This document shows positions 11,621 through 20,905 of a stretch of DNA of 64,000 bases, piece by piece. Location of the stretch: the NCBI GenBank assembly GCA_031308135.1, contig JAHLJT010000631.1:32039522-32103521 (forward strand). Reading direction: 5' to 3'. The notes beneath the pieces were generated by a model. The model was not told the DNA's origin, did not search any database, and worked only from the letters and a program-made list of their open reading frames with translations. The stretch comes from Acheta domesticus. Taxonomy: Eukaryota > Arthropoda > Insecta > Orthoptera > Gryllidae. Made by a program: the position numbers and the translations under genes. Position 1 is the stretch's first letter; the number at the start of each line of letters is the position of its first letter.

Positions 11621-13617
11621 GAATAACAAGGAAATAGGAAAATAATGGTATATGAAATAGATTATGACCTTGATAACTCGTACTTCGACAACTCGAATTC
11701 CTAATTATTTCGAATTGTTTGTTCATTTAATTTCGTTCCACATAACGGAATAATAGAACTCAAGTTCGTTATTTCGAAGTATTAGATATGTCACAGGTTT
11801 TATTTTTTATTTTGTTTCGCATGGTTGTTCAAGTGGAGGAGAAACGAAGAAAGTTTGAGATATCAATGAATTTGAGATTTTAAATTACTGCAATTCCATT
11901 TATTGTCTGAAACATTTCTCGCAATTCTTTCATAATGCTGTTTTATTTCAGAAATATCATGTTAACTCACATTTGCATAATCGCATACACCGGGTACGAA
12001 ACTCACAATCAACAATTACTCCTAAGAGACTGACATGAATTTTTTTTAATATTTAAAGAGACTGTCTGTGATGCTTAATAAATCTGCATAGAGTCCCACT
12101 AGAACTTTGGTTCCAAGTCTCAGCACAAAAGGAAAAATTGGAATCGAACGTGATTTCGACATATTTATTAATTACCGTTGAAGTTGACGGTGAAGATGAA
12201 GTTGAATGTTAAAGTATTAGTGAGCTCCACAACGAATGCAACGCGATGACAAGTTTCTTAAAATGCGTATTCCTTGAAAATATCTCAGCCTGGCCCGGCC
12301 TCTCGCTAATTTCACAAAATATTACTTCAAGCTCTATAAGCTTAGTGAAAGCATAGGTAAAATTAATTTTCTTAATTTTACGATATCGTAAACTCTGTAT
12401 GAGCTAGCGCTACTCTGATCACTAATACACAAATGAAGCTAAAAAAGTATTCCTAATCACTGACTTCATTTATACCACGTTCCATACTACTATAGGTACC
12501 CAATAAAAGGTCACGACTTCCAGGAAAATAACAATTACCTACAACCTCATCTCTACACACGTTGACAGTAAACCCCACGCAGAAATAAATGAAACTAGTT
12601 TTTTAATTCGTTATGTGAGAACCACCGACAAGTATTTCTTTTGTCAGATGTTTATGAAACTGTCCGCTAAGTCGAATACATTTACAAACAATCGTGTATT
12701 CTGATTATCAGCAATTAAACATTTGTTCAATTTGAACTTTGACCAACATAACTTGCGATACTTAAATTCAGAACTGTTTGTGAGGTATTGTGAAGTTGAA
12801 CTCTGTAACTGAAGAGTTACTGTTATTGTAGTCTCCTAAGGAGTTGTTGAATTGATACATCACCTCAAATATAGTAACATAAAATGTATATCTTGAAAAA
12901 ACTCGTATCGTAATTTTAAAATGATACCCGATGCCAAAAGAACAACGTTTTGTATGAAAGTATTTGTGAGGGGTATATAACGACGTTTATTGAGCTTCAC
13001 AGCGCAAACCGATAAAACTGGTTCGTCTTTTGTGGCAGAGAAGAAGTAAATGGCTTCTTCCAATACATTAATCACGTGTGTTGCTCGGCGCGCATATCTT
13101 TGACACATGCATCACGAATATGAAGGATTGGCAACAGTCGTACTTTATGACACGTTCATATCGCATTCGCTTTTTGCTGCAAAATCACTTTAGAAAAAGA
13201 ATAAGTTCATACTCAACTTTTATTGTGTGGTGAAAAAATACCATACCTGAAAACAATTCCCCTTAAAACAGTTTTGATGAAAAAATGGAAGTTTTGAGGT
13301 TAATTATATAATATGTATCTAATTCATGCTCTTGATGTTCTGTCAAGGATTCAAATACTTTCAATAACGTATGAGTATACGTAAGGTAACCACGAAGTTA
13401 CAAAATCTTTTAAAGATTTTATATTTGATATTATCTTCCCGACATTTTACCTTGAAAATACATTTTACAAGATGTTGTTATATCCAAATATGGTTCGCAG
13501 AAACGGCGTTAGAGCCAAAACGTTTGTTTTTTCAACGTTAAATAGACTATTGTTACAAAATTGTGTCTCGAACTGGAATTTCAGAAATAAAACACATGCG
13601 TCAGGTTCATGCTTATA
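11621..13617. other. AT-rich non-coding stretch
   Basis: No supportable gene or repeat was seen. Confidence 0.4.
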
Positions 13618-13870
13618 TACTGCGATTTTTCTAAGAAGAGCTCTCAAGATAACTCAAATCCCATCTTCGCGATGGAATATGTCACGGCATTTCGCGTCTT
13701 TCTCAGTCGTTCCGCTAGATTTCGCACAATCGCGACCGTATGAAGCAGTGCTTGCGATCATGCGACTTCTACCGGCAAGACCGAGAAAAGACGCGAAATG
13801 CTGTGACATATTCCATCGCGAAGATGGGATTTGAGTTATCTTGAGAGCTCTTCTTACAAAAATCGCAGTA
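13618..13870. mobile_element. Inverted-repeat MITE, family M1, copy B (intact)
   Basis: It starts TACTGCGATTTTT and ends AAAAATCGCAGTA. The arms of about 88 bp are nearly identical, including TCTCAAGATAACTCAAATCC and GATGGAATATGTCAC. It is flanked by TA on both sides (13616-13617 and 13871-13872), consistent with a TA target duplication as made by Tc1/mariner-type transposases. The open frame across it is incidental. Confidence 0.85.
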
Positions 13871-14428
13871 TAACATGAGTAAAGATCAATAACATAATGA
13901 TTTTGGAATAAAAAAACACACGTTCATAAACCAACCACATGTAAATTAATACGTACTCATTAACAGTAATGTTTATGATAGCACGATGATCACTGATGTG
14001 GTTCTTCATATACTAATTATTTATACTTGAAAAGAAAAAATATCCCAAGTAACGTCCGTCAGAGCGACACCGGAGCTTCTCTGCAAGATATGAGAAACAA
14101 GTTCACTGGTTGACTCGCTAGGGTCGGAGTTTCGCGATCACCAATAATGCTGAGAAAACCATTTACGGAAGTGTTCCGAAGCTAGATAACAGGGTTAGGG
14201 TCCCGCGCCCTCGTATCAGCTGCAACCGGGTCTTCACTCACCGCCCATTGGGCGGGTAGTAACGATTATCGCCGACGCTTCCAAAGCGGATGCCCGAAGG
14301 CCCCCATCAACCTCTCTACGAGCGGCCCGTGCACCCACTTCCGGCGCGCTGCGCCGCGCCGCGCCGCGCCCCGCCCTGCCCCGCCCCCGCTGAGCGGCCC
14401 GCCGCCCCGCGCCGGCTTCTGCCCGCAG

Positions 14429-14609
14429 CGCCGACGGCAACTTCGAGGTGACGCTCGCCACCAAGGCCACCATCTACCACCAGGGCCTGGTGGAGTGGAA
14501 GCCGCCGGCCATCTACAAGTCCTCGTGCGAGATAGACGTTGAGTATTTCCCCTTTGACGAGCAGACGTGCGTGCTCAAGTTCGGTAGTTGGACGTACGAC
14601 GGCTTCAAG
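14429..14609 (+). CDS. nAChRalpha4: nAChR alpha subunit, Cys-loop exon 4 (first alternative)
   Basis: The acceptor CTGCCCGCAG ends at 14428 and the donor AAG|GTGAGG starts at 14610. The 181-nt exon begins with the last base of a split codon and then encodes 60 residues starting ADGNFEVT. It carries the extracellular agonist-binding face: [10 protein letters not shown], the Cys loop C-13 residues-C (C33 and C47) with FPFDEQT inside, and GSWTYDGF with the loop B tryptophan (W54). The protein is a plasma-membrane acetylcholine-gated cation channel subunit, the target of neonicotinoids in insects. It is 75% identical (45 of 60 residues) to the next exon, with the same length and phase, so the two are interchangeable and cannot both be included without duplicating the Cys loop. 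Confidence 0.9.
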
Positions 14610-14864
14610 GTGAGGATCGCGCGCGCCGCCAGCGCAGCGCTGCGCGCGACGGCGGGGGCGTTAGACAGCGCCGCCGCGCGCGCCCCCGCCGCCCGCCGCG
14701 CCCCTCCCCGCCCCGCTTCGCCCCCGCCCGGCCCGCTCCCGCCCCTCCGGCCCGCCTCCCGCCGCCCCGCCCCGCCCGCCGGCGCCGCGCGGCCGCCGCC
14801 GCCGCCGCCGCAGCCGCCACGCCCCCTCCGGGGCGCGCGCCAGCACCCGCGTTGTGTGTTCTAG

Positions 14865-15045
14865 CGCGGACGGCAGCTACGAGGTGACGATTAAGACCAA
14901 AGCGACGGTGTACTTCTCGGGGCTGGTGGTGTGGCAGCCGCCGGCCGTGTACAAGTCGTCGTGCGCGATAGACGTAGAGTTCTTTCCGTACGACGTTCAG
15001 ACGTGCGTGTTGAAACTAGGCAGTTGGACGTATGACGGGTTCAAG
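14865..15045 (+). CDS. nAChRalpha4: nAChR alpha subunit, Cys-loop exon 4' (second alternative)
   Basis: The acceptor TGTGTTCTAG ends at 14864. The exon is again 181 nt, 60 residues starting ADGSYEVT, with [10 protein letters not shown], a Cys loop of the same spacing (C33 and C47, FPYDVQT inside) and GSWTYDGF. Fifteen residues differ from exon 4: N4S, F5Y, L9I, A10K, I15V, H17F, Q18S, E22V, K24Q, I28V, E34A, Y39F, F42Y, E44V and F51L. Three acidic residues are lost and the net charge shifts by about +3. The donor is AAG|GCAAGC, a GC rather than GT donor. A 255-nt intron separates it from exon 4. No stop or frameshift is present, so it is likely functional. Confidence 0.88.
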
Positions 15046-15051
15046 GCAAGC
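15046..15051 (+). promoter_or_regulatory. Non-canonical GC splice donor of exon 4'
   Basis: The exon ends TTCAAG and is followed by GCAAGC at the position where exon 4 has GTGAGG. It otherwise fits the consensus of GC-AG introns (AAG|GCAAG). No GT lies at the homologous boundary. GC donors are weaker and are often tied to regulated splicing. Confidence 0.8.
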
Positions 15052-15193
15052 GCCCCCACGCGCCGCCGCGCCGCCTGAGCGCTGTGTTGGTGTCGTGCGC
15101 CGCCCAATCGCCCATCGCCCACTGCCCGCCCGCCCACTCGCCCGCCCGCCCGCGGCGCCCGGCCGGGCCTCGCCCGCGCACGGCGCCGCGGGC

Positions 15194-15224
15194 GCTAGCG
15201 CTAGCCGCCCCGGCAGGTATAAAA
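15194..15224 (+). promoter_or_regulatory. Palindrome plus TATA-box-like motif in the GC-rich intron
   Basis: GCTAGCGCTAGC (15194-15205) is a perfect 12-nt palindrome. Twelve bases later comes TATAAAA (15218-15224), an island of A/T in otherwise almost pure G/C. It could be an internal core promoter. No recognisable first exon follows, so this is only a candidate. Confidence 0.3.
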
Positions 15225-15976
15225 TTGGCGGCCCGCCCCGCCCGCTCTCGCGGCGCCCCGCCCGCGCCCGCGCCCCGCCCGAACCGCGCCCCGAACCGCG
15301 CCCCGCCGCCCCGCGCCGCTCCGCCACCGTCACCCGCCGGCGTTAACTAAACTAACCTCTAAACCGCGCGATAAACGTCGACGTCGCCGCCATCGACGCC
15401 GCACCGCGCCGCGCCGCGCCGCCAGCGCGCGCCGCCGCCGCCGCCATCGGCGCCGCCGCCGCCGCCGCCGCCCGGCGCCGCCCGAGCAGTGAGGGCCCGC
15501 AGAGGCGCCGCTGCATGGCATGGCTTCACCCCGCATGCCCCCGCCCCGCGCCCCAGCCGCCGTCAGCGCGCGGCCAGCGGCCAGCGCCCGCCCGCCCGCC
15601 CGCTCGCCCACCGCCCACCGCCCAGCGCGCGCCGCCCTCCCAGCGGCGCCGCGGCCTGCGCAGCGCGCCTACTACACACTAAACAAACCAGTAAAGAAAC
15701 ACGCCTCCCGCCGGCCGGCAACGCCCCCCCCCTCGCCCACCGCCCCGCGCCCCGCCCGCCTCGCTCGTCCCACTCTGCCCACGCTGTCTACCCGCCCGCA
15801 ACCCCGCACCGCCGCCCGCCCGCCTGCCCCGCCGCCCCACGGCGCCCCCCAGATTTTTCAGCGGCCCCGCGCCGCGCCCCCCTCGCAAAACAAGCAGAGA
15901 TTTTGATTTTTGATGTTTTTTGCGCAGCCGGCGCCCTGTGCCCGGCCGCGCGCCCCCCGCCGCCAATTTTATACCT
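15215..15976. repeat. Exact 18-nt inverted repeat around TATAAAATTGG, 726-nt loop
   Basis: AGGTATAAAATTGGCGGC at 15215-15232 is exactly reverse-complemented at 15959-15976. The match stops abruptly at both ends, so it is not part of a longer inverted duplication. Both arms lie in the intron after exon 4'. It could be a long-range RNA stem or a DNA element present twice in opposite orientation. Confidence 0.75.
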
Positions 15977-16560
15977 CGCCCCCCCTGCCCGCCGCCCCTG
16001 CCGCCGCCCGCCGCTCAGTGTGTGTGTGTGTCGTGTTGCTGTGGCCCCTGTGTGTGCCCGCCCGCCCGCCCGCCCGCCGCCCAACGCCCTGTGGCTGTCT
16101 GCTTGCGCCCCGTCCTCCCGCTACCACACACTGCACACTGGCACACTCAGGCGTCGCGCTGCGCCGGCATCAGGCGCGTGACGCGACGCCGCCGCCGACG
16201 CCGCCGGGGCCGACCCAGCGGGCTCCGGCCAGGCGCTCGCCCCGTGCCGCGCCGCGCCGCCCCGCCCCGCCAAGGTAAGGCCCCGCCCGCCTCCCGCCCC
16301 TCCCGCCCGCCGCCCTGCACGCCGCCGCCGCACGATCTGTAGCCGTTCGATGTGGGAGGCAGAGCCGCGCCCGGGCCCGGCGCCCGCCGCCGCCCCGACG
16401 CCGCCGACGCAGCTGCGGTGAGTAGAGCCGCGCCGCGCCCCTCACTGCTCGCGGTCGGCGGGCCCGCCCCGCCCCGCCCCGCCCCCTCCCACGCCTCCGC
16501 CTCCCCGCCCGCCGCCCGCCATCGCCGCCGACCGCCCACCCACCGCTTCCCACTTCTTGC

Positions 16561-17102
16561 TCTCTCGCCGCGCGTCATCCAGTGCTCCTCTTCTCCTCGC
16601 CGCCTTTTCTTCAATCTCGATTTTTCGCTTGCTCATTGTTCCATTGTGATATAATAAATCATTGACTGAACATTTATCGAGAAAATGCCATCTCGTGAAA
16701 AGATTATTTCTCCTGGAAAATCATCTTCAAGGCCTTCAGGCACTGCGCATTTATTACAGACCATTCAGAATTCCCAGCTTTTGGACTGCACCTAATTACT
16801 TTCAGCAAATGAAATATCGTGTTCCTCAGAGATAATACTCCTTACCAATAACGCATCTTTTAAAACGATGTCTTCACCTTGTGTCAATCCAATCGAACAG
16901 AAATGAAAACGAAATAGCTGAACGATTGGCTTGCGGTGCTTCTCCGAATTAAAAAAAAAAAAAGAAGAAAAAAAAAAGAAATCGCCGTGGAAGTGACCGC
17001 CACTGGATGACGCCCTGCAAGCCCGTCCTCCCGCCCCGCCTCCCCGCCCCTGCCACCCCGCCCGCTCGCCCCGACCGCCGCCCGACGCCCGCCTCGCCGC
17101 AG
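16561..17102. other. 3' part of the intron before exon 5
   Basis: AT-rich sequence with an A-rich tract (about 16950-16980) returns to a C-rich tract (17026-17100) ending CTCGCCGCAG at the exon 5 acceptor. No gene is present. Confidence 0.5.
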
Positions 17103-17218
17103 GTCGACCTGCGCCACATGGACGAGAAGGCGGGCTCCAATGTCGTGGAGGTGGGCGTGGACCTCAGCGAGTTCTACATGTCCGTCGAGTGGGACATCCT
17201 GGAGGTGCCCGCCGTCAG
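17103..17218 (+). CDS. nAChRalpha4: nAChR alpha subunit, exon 5 (end of extracellular domain before loop C)
   Basis: The acceptor GCCGCAG ends at 17102 and the donor AG|GTGAGA starts at 17219. The exon starts in phase 0, as needed after either exon 4 or 4', and encodes [11 protein letters not shown] ... [15 protein letters not shown] plus two bases of an Arg codon (38 codons plus 2 nt). The segment is the loop F and beta-8/9 part of the ligand-binding domain, well conserved in insect alpha1-alpha4 subunits. Codons end almost always in G or C. Confidence 0.9.
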
Positions 17219-17929
17219 GTGAGACTCTGACAACAGGCCCATATACGTCGGTGTACTTGCAGGTTTTACCCTTACGGGTCACGTCGTGTCGTATTTAACG
17301 TCCCCAATGACGTCCAAAAATATCTATTTTTATCTTTAAGAATTTGCGCATCTCGTTATATACGAGCCGACGGATGTTGCTCGTGACAGTTTTGACAGTT
17401 TTGGTCACAGATTTTCCTTATATGGGCGGATTAAATGGTATTGGTAAAGGAATGCCGTATCTCGAAAACCACATATGCCTGGTTTTACTGCTTCTCGCAT
17501 GTAACAATAAAATTACCTTCACAGGTTTAATAAAAGTGCATTCTGTAGAGGCTTAAAAATACAGAAGTTAAGGATTATGTCAATAATAAACCCATTTTCT
17601 GAAGAAAATCAGTAAACGTTGAATTTCGTTCGCGATATTTTGATCCGCAGGCTTGCGGCTACAAACATTTTTACCTGTTCGGCGTACTGGTAAAACTGTC
17701 ATGGATCCCGAATGTGTATGGGCTCATCTACGTTTTCTCAGTGGTGTGGTGCACCCGCACATACAATTCGGAGAAGTTGACATCGTTTGCTTGATGTAGC
17801 TTTTGTGTTTGTAAATACGAATGGGTGTATTTGAAGCCTTGGCTTTTGTTCTATCATATTTTCTTCTAACGGAGTGCTTATTTCTTTCCTTTTTATTATT
17901 GATTTTTCTTTTACTCTATTCGGAATTCG

Positions 17930-18115
17930 GACAGCGAAGCTGGTTACGCGGTCGTGGCCTTACAGAACCATTCCAGCATTCGTCTAGATGACCGAGGGAA
18001 ACCACGAAAACACGGTCAAAATGGCCGGAGATTGAACGGACGGAGATTGAACCGAGGTCTACCGAATGCGAAGCCAGCGCACTATGCTCTGAACCACTTC
18101 GCTCAGTCCACTTAA
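17930..18115 (-). mobile_element. tRNA-derived SINE of a second family
   Basis: On the minus strand, TGAGCGAAGTGG (A-box-like) is followed by CGGTTCAATCTCC (B-box-like), then a body with CCGTGTTTTCGTGGTTTCCC and ATCTAGACGAATGCTGG. The part around ACGGACGGAGATTGAAC is locally duplicated. It lies in the exon 5 to exon 6 intron. Confidence 0.55.
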
Positions 18116-19934
18116 CTGAACTGTATTGATATTATAAGAAGAAGAAATATTAATTCTAAATAACTAGTCCCTTATTTTTTGTTATGAAATGCCTACTAAA
18201 TGTAATGTTACTGATAATGTAAATATCATTTGAATTAAAAAAAGAAATATAACAGAGATAATATAGTATATATTCCTAAAACTCAAATAAACAAGTTCAA
18301 TATTCTAGCAAACAAAAATATCCATTAGGAAGTCAAATCTTCAAGTTGTGTACATGTTCTGTCATTGCACAGTCAGAATTGCTCCTTTAATTTCTAATAG
18401 GATGTAAAACAAAAAAAATCCAGGAGAAATATTTAAATACATTTCTGGCACAGTTAGTCTGCGGACGATATTCTTTGAATAAAGTAAAAATCATGATTAC
18501 AAAGATTTAATATGAAAATATAAACATTTGTGTACAAACGTGACCACACTTTGATCGTTTTAGTAAAGTACCGAATATATGGGCTCAAATAATTTCAATT
18601 CATATTTCCATTTTTTTAAAATAGATACAAGCTTTATTTATGAGGGTTTTGGCTTAACTTTCTAATGATTACGTACAGTTTCAGCATTTTCAAAAAATAA
18701 TAGTGTGGCTTTCCTATTGACGTAAGGGGATTCATTACGGTGTTAACACACCGTGTTATATAAGTTCTATATTTAACATACGTTAAAACTGGGGAAGAAG
18801 GTATACTGCGTGACTTTTTGCATTGGAAGAACGATTTACAAAGGTCACCGAGAGTCCGGAGAATCACAGAAATTTTACGAACTAAAATTTTGCGCAAAGA
18901 ATTCAATGCTAAAATAATGGAATCGGAGAAAATGTAATATTTTCATTCCTTTGATGTGAACTAACCAAGAAATAATGGCAATGTATAAGTGATAACATGA
19001 TATTTAGTTTAAAAAATTGTTCAAAGTATTTTTAACATATTACTTACAAGCGGGCGTAAATCAAAGGAAATTGAGATTTTTATGTGAAAGGAATTTATGT
19101 TCTATCAGTTTAATACAATGCTTTACATTGCATAAAATACAATGATGGTAAAAAACAGATAATGGGAATATATTATCACAAGCAAATAACGCAGAATCTC
19201 ACTTGGCTTTGTTACGATCATCAAGTTAAATGAGCATGATCTGAGAAGGTCTTGTACAAACCGACCAAAATGAAGACTGCCTTGATAAATGCCGACTTCC
19301 CAGAAAAATGTGTGTGTGGTTACTGCATGTGCGTAGACCGGAACACTTTAAAACATGATGTTGACTTTGCAAAGTTGAATACAAAAATAATCCAATAAAG
19401 ATGTAAATTATCGGATTTTTTCTACATTCTCTGTCATTAACAACATGAAATGTTTTTCTCAACCATGCATGTATAAAAACCACAATACAACAAATTTATT
19501 TGTCTGTTATAATTTTATATCAGATTCACAAAAAATAATTTTATTGAGACGTTTGTTCTTTGTTACGAAAGGGAACATAAGTGATTTTAATTGAAATTTA
19601 TAAAATAATATTAGATCTTATAGCAATTATTAAAGCACATAAAACGATATTTAACAGTTTACTATAGTGTCCGGGAAGACTACTCTTTAACTCAGAAAGA
19701 AACTCTTAAATTCCTTTCACCGAACTTAATAAAGACCAACATAAAATGTTAAGTTTTAAGTTTAAATTACGGAATTCAGAATAACGAAAGTAACCAAGTA
19801 AAAAGCGAATTCTATGACCAAAAGTTTGGAAACCTTGGGTGCTGGCGACCCCGTTTGGTTCGACCCTCTGCGGAGAACCTCATTGGCAATGCTGCTCACC
19901 TTTTGCCTACGATCAGCATTCACCTTCTCCACAG
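18116..19934. other. Intron between exons 5 and 6, AT-rich
   Basis: No other gene was recognised. The intron ends CACCTTCTCCACAG at the exon 6 acceptor. Confidence 0.5.
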
Positions 19935-20103
19935 GAACGAGAAGTTTTACACGTGTTGCGACGAGCCCTACCTCGACATCACGTTCAACATCACGATGCG
20001 GCGCAAGACGCTCTTCTACACCGTCAACATCATCATCCCGTGCATGGGCATCTCCTTCCTCACGGTGCTCACGTTCTATCTTCCGTCAGACAGCGGAGAA
20101 AAG
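19935..20103 (+). CDS. nAChRalpha4: nAChR alpha subunit, exon 6 (loop C and TM1)
   Basis: The acceptor TTCTCCACAG ends at 19934 and the donor AAG|GTAAGT starts at 20104. The first base completes the Arg codon; 56 codons follow, starting [14 protein letters not shown]. The vicinal cysteines (residues 7-8) with the aromatic residues Y6 and Y12 form loop C and mark an alpha-type subunit. TM1 follows ([15 protein letters not shown] ... LTFYLP), ending SDSGEK just before TM2, the usual exon border in this family. No defects were seen. Confidence 0.93.
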
Positions 20104-20171
20104 GTAAGTTCTCTTTCGGCTTGCTCTTGTGTGCCTTTGAATTACAATAGGTGATCCACAAAATACGGTCA

Positions 20172-20190
20172 GGAGAGAGAGAGAGAGAGA
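20172..20190. repeat. Microsatellite (GA)n
   Basis: AGGAGAGAGAGAGAGAGA, 70 nt after the exon 6 donor. Confidence 0.7.
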
Positions 20191-20251
20191 TAATGAAGTC
20201 CTATATTGTTATTATTGATTAATTTATTATTAAAGCTTACCATCTACCTAG

Positions 20252-20252
<1 letters not shown>

Positions 20253-20290
<38 letters not shown>

Positions 20291-20301
20291 TTATTATTAT
20301 T
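20253..20301. repeat. Microsatellite (ATT)n
   Basis: About sixteen ATT units with one interruption. Confidence 0.9.
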
Positions 20302-20437
20302 TTTCCATTACATCACGACTAAAGATGTTATGAGTCGGCTGAATATAAAATCTACTCCAGGTTGCAACCAGCTACCTAAGGAGCAGATCCGGTGACTATC
20401 AGTGCCTCTACAATACTTTACGCAAAATGTGGGCTGC

Positions 20438-20478
20438 AATAATAATAATAATAATTATTATTATTATTATTATTATTA
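20438..20478. repeat. Microsatellite (AAT)n / (ATT)n, self-complementary
   Basis: AATAATAATAAT switches to TTATTATTATTA, so the two halves can form a hairpin. It abuts SINE copy S2. Confidence 0.85.
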
Positions 20479-20479
20479 C

Positions 20480-20905
20480 AAGCACTCATCTATTCATTTT
20501 GGATGTTGGCCTCTGATCAGGAGATTTTGGGGTTCGTGTTCCGACGATGGCAGGATATTCGAAACTAGATGGATAGCTAGGTCGAATTCAGCCGTTGTCT
20601 GGGGGACAATTCTGGTGATCGGCTGCTCTAATCCGTAGTTTTCCATGGTTGCTCGTATCAACACCAGCCAGAGAAGTTTCGAAGCCACGGACCGCGCGCG
20701 ATCTTTCCTTCCCCTTTCTTGTCCTATTCTCACCGCTTACTAGGACACACCGTTACTTACATGTCACACATGTCGGAAGACAAGACGGGAGCTGAGAGCT
20801 TGCAGTGCCCCGCTGGTGGGAGATAGCCAGATGGGGAAAACCCCAAGAGTCGACGTACGTCGGCGCCGAATCTCATAATCTAGCAGGGGAAGAACTCCGC
20901 CATCT
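20480..20905 (+). mobile_element. SINE family S, copy S2 (degraded head and tail)
   Basis: Landmarks in order: CTCTGATCAGGAG, GGTTCGTGTTCC (degraded B box), GATAGCTAGGTCGAATTCAG, GTAGTTTTCCATGG, CGCGCGATCTTTCCTTCCCC, GTGCCCCGCTGGTGGGAGAT, GTCGGCGCCGAATCTC. The A box is eroded. It lies in the exon 6 to exon 7 intron, in sense with the gene. Confidence 0.8.

Larger units (their letters stand above)
14235..16560. other. GC-rich, CpG-dense island around the alternative exons
   Basis: Base composition changes sharply near 14.23 kb and again near 16.56 kb. Inside, the DNA is dominated by CCGCC/GCGCC runs with abundant CpG, while the flanks are AT-rich. Apart from the two 181-nt exons there is no homology. 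The many long open frames on both strands (Ala/Arg/Pro-only) come from the lack of A/T for stop codons. CpG abundance in such a genome suggests DNA that is unmethylated in the germline. Confidence 0.8.

Noticed and set aside
14234..14473. Minus-strand 79-codon frame over exon 4
   Set aside because: It is a shadow of the receptor exon and the GC-rich intron.
14588..16654. Many long overlapping open frames on both strands in the GC-rich island
   Set aside because: Peptides are almost only Ala, Arg, Pro and Gly in every frame, as expected where A/T-containing stop codons are rare. Outside the two 181-nt exons nothing resembles a protein.
15046..17102. A possible third copy of the Cys-loop exon
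   Set aside because: I looked for further TGGACGTA.GACGG and Cys-loop-like codons; none were found beyond the two copies.
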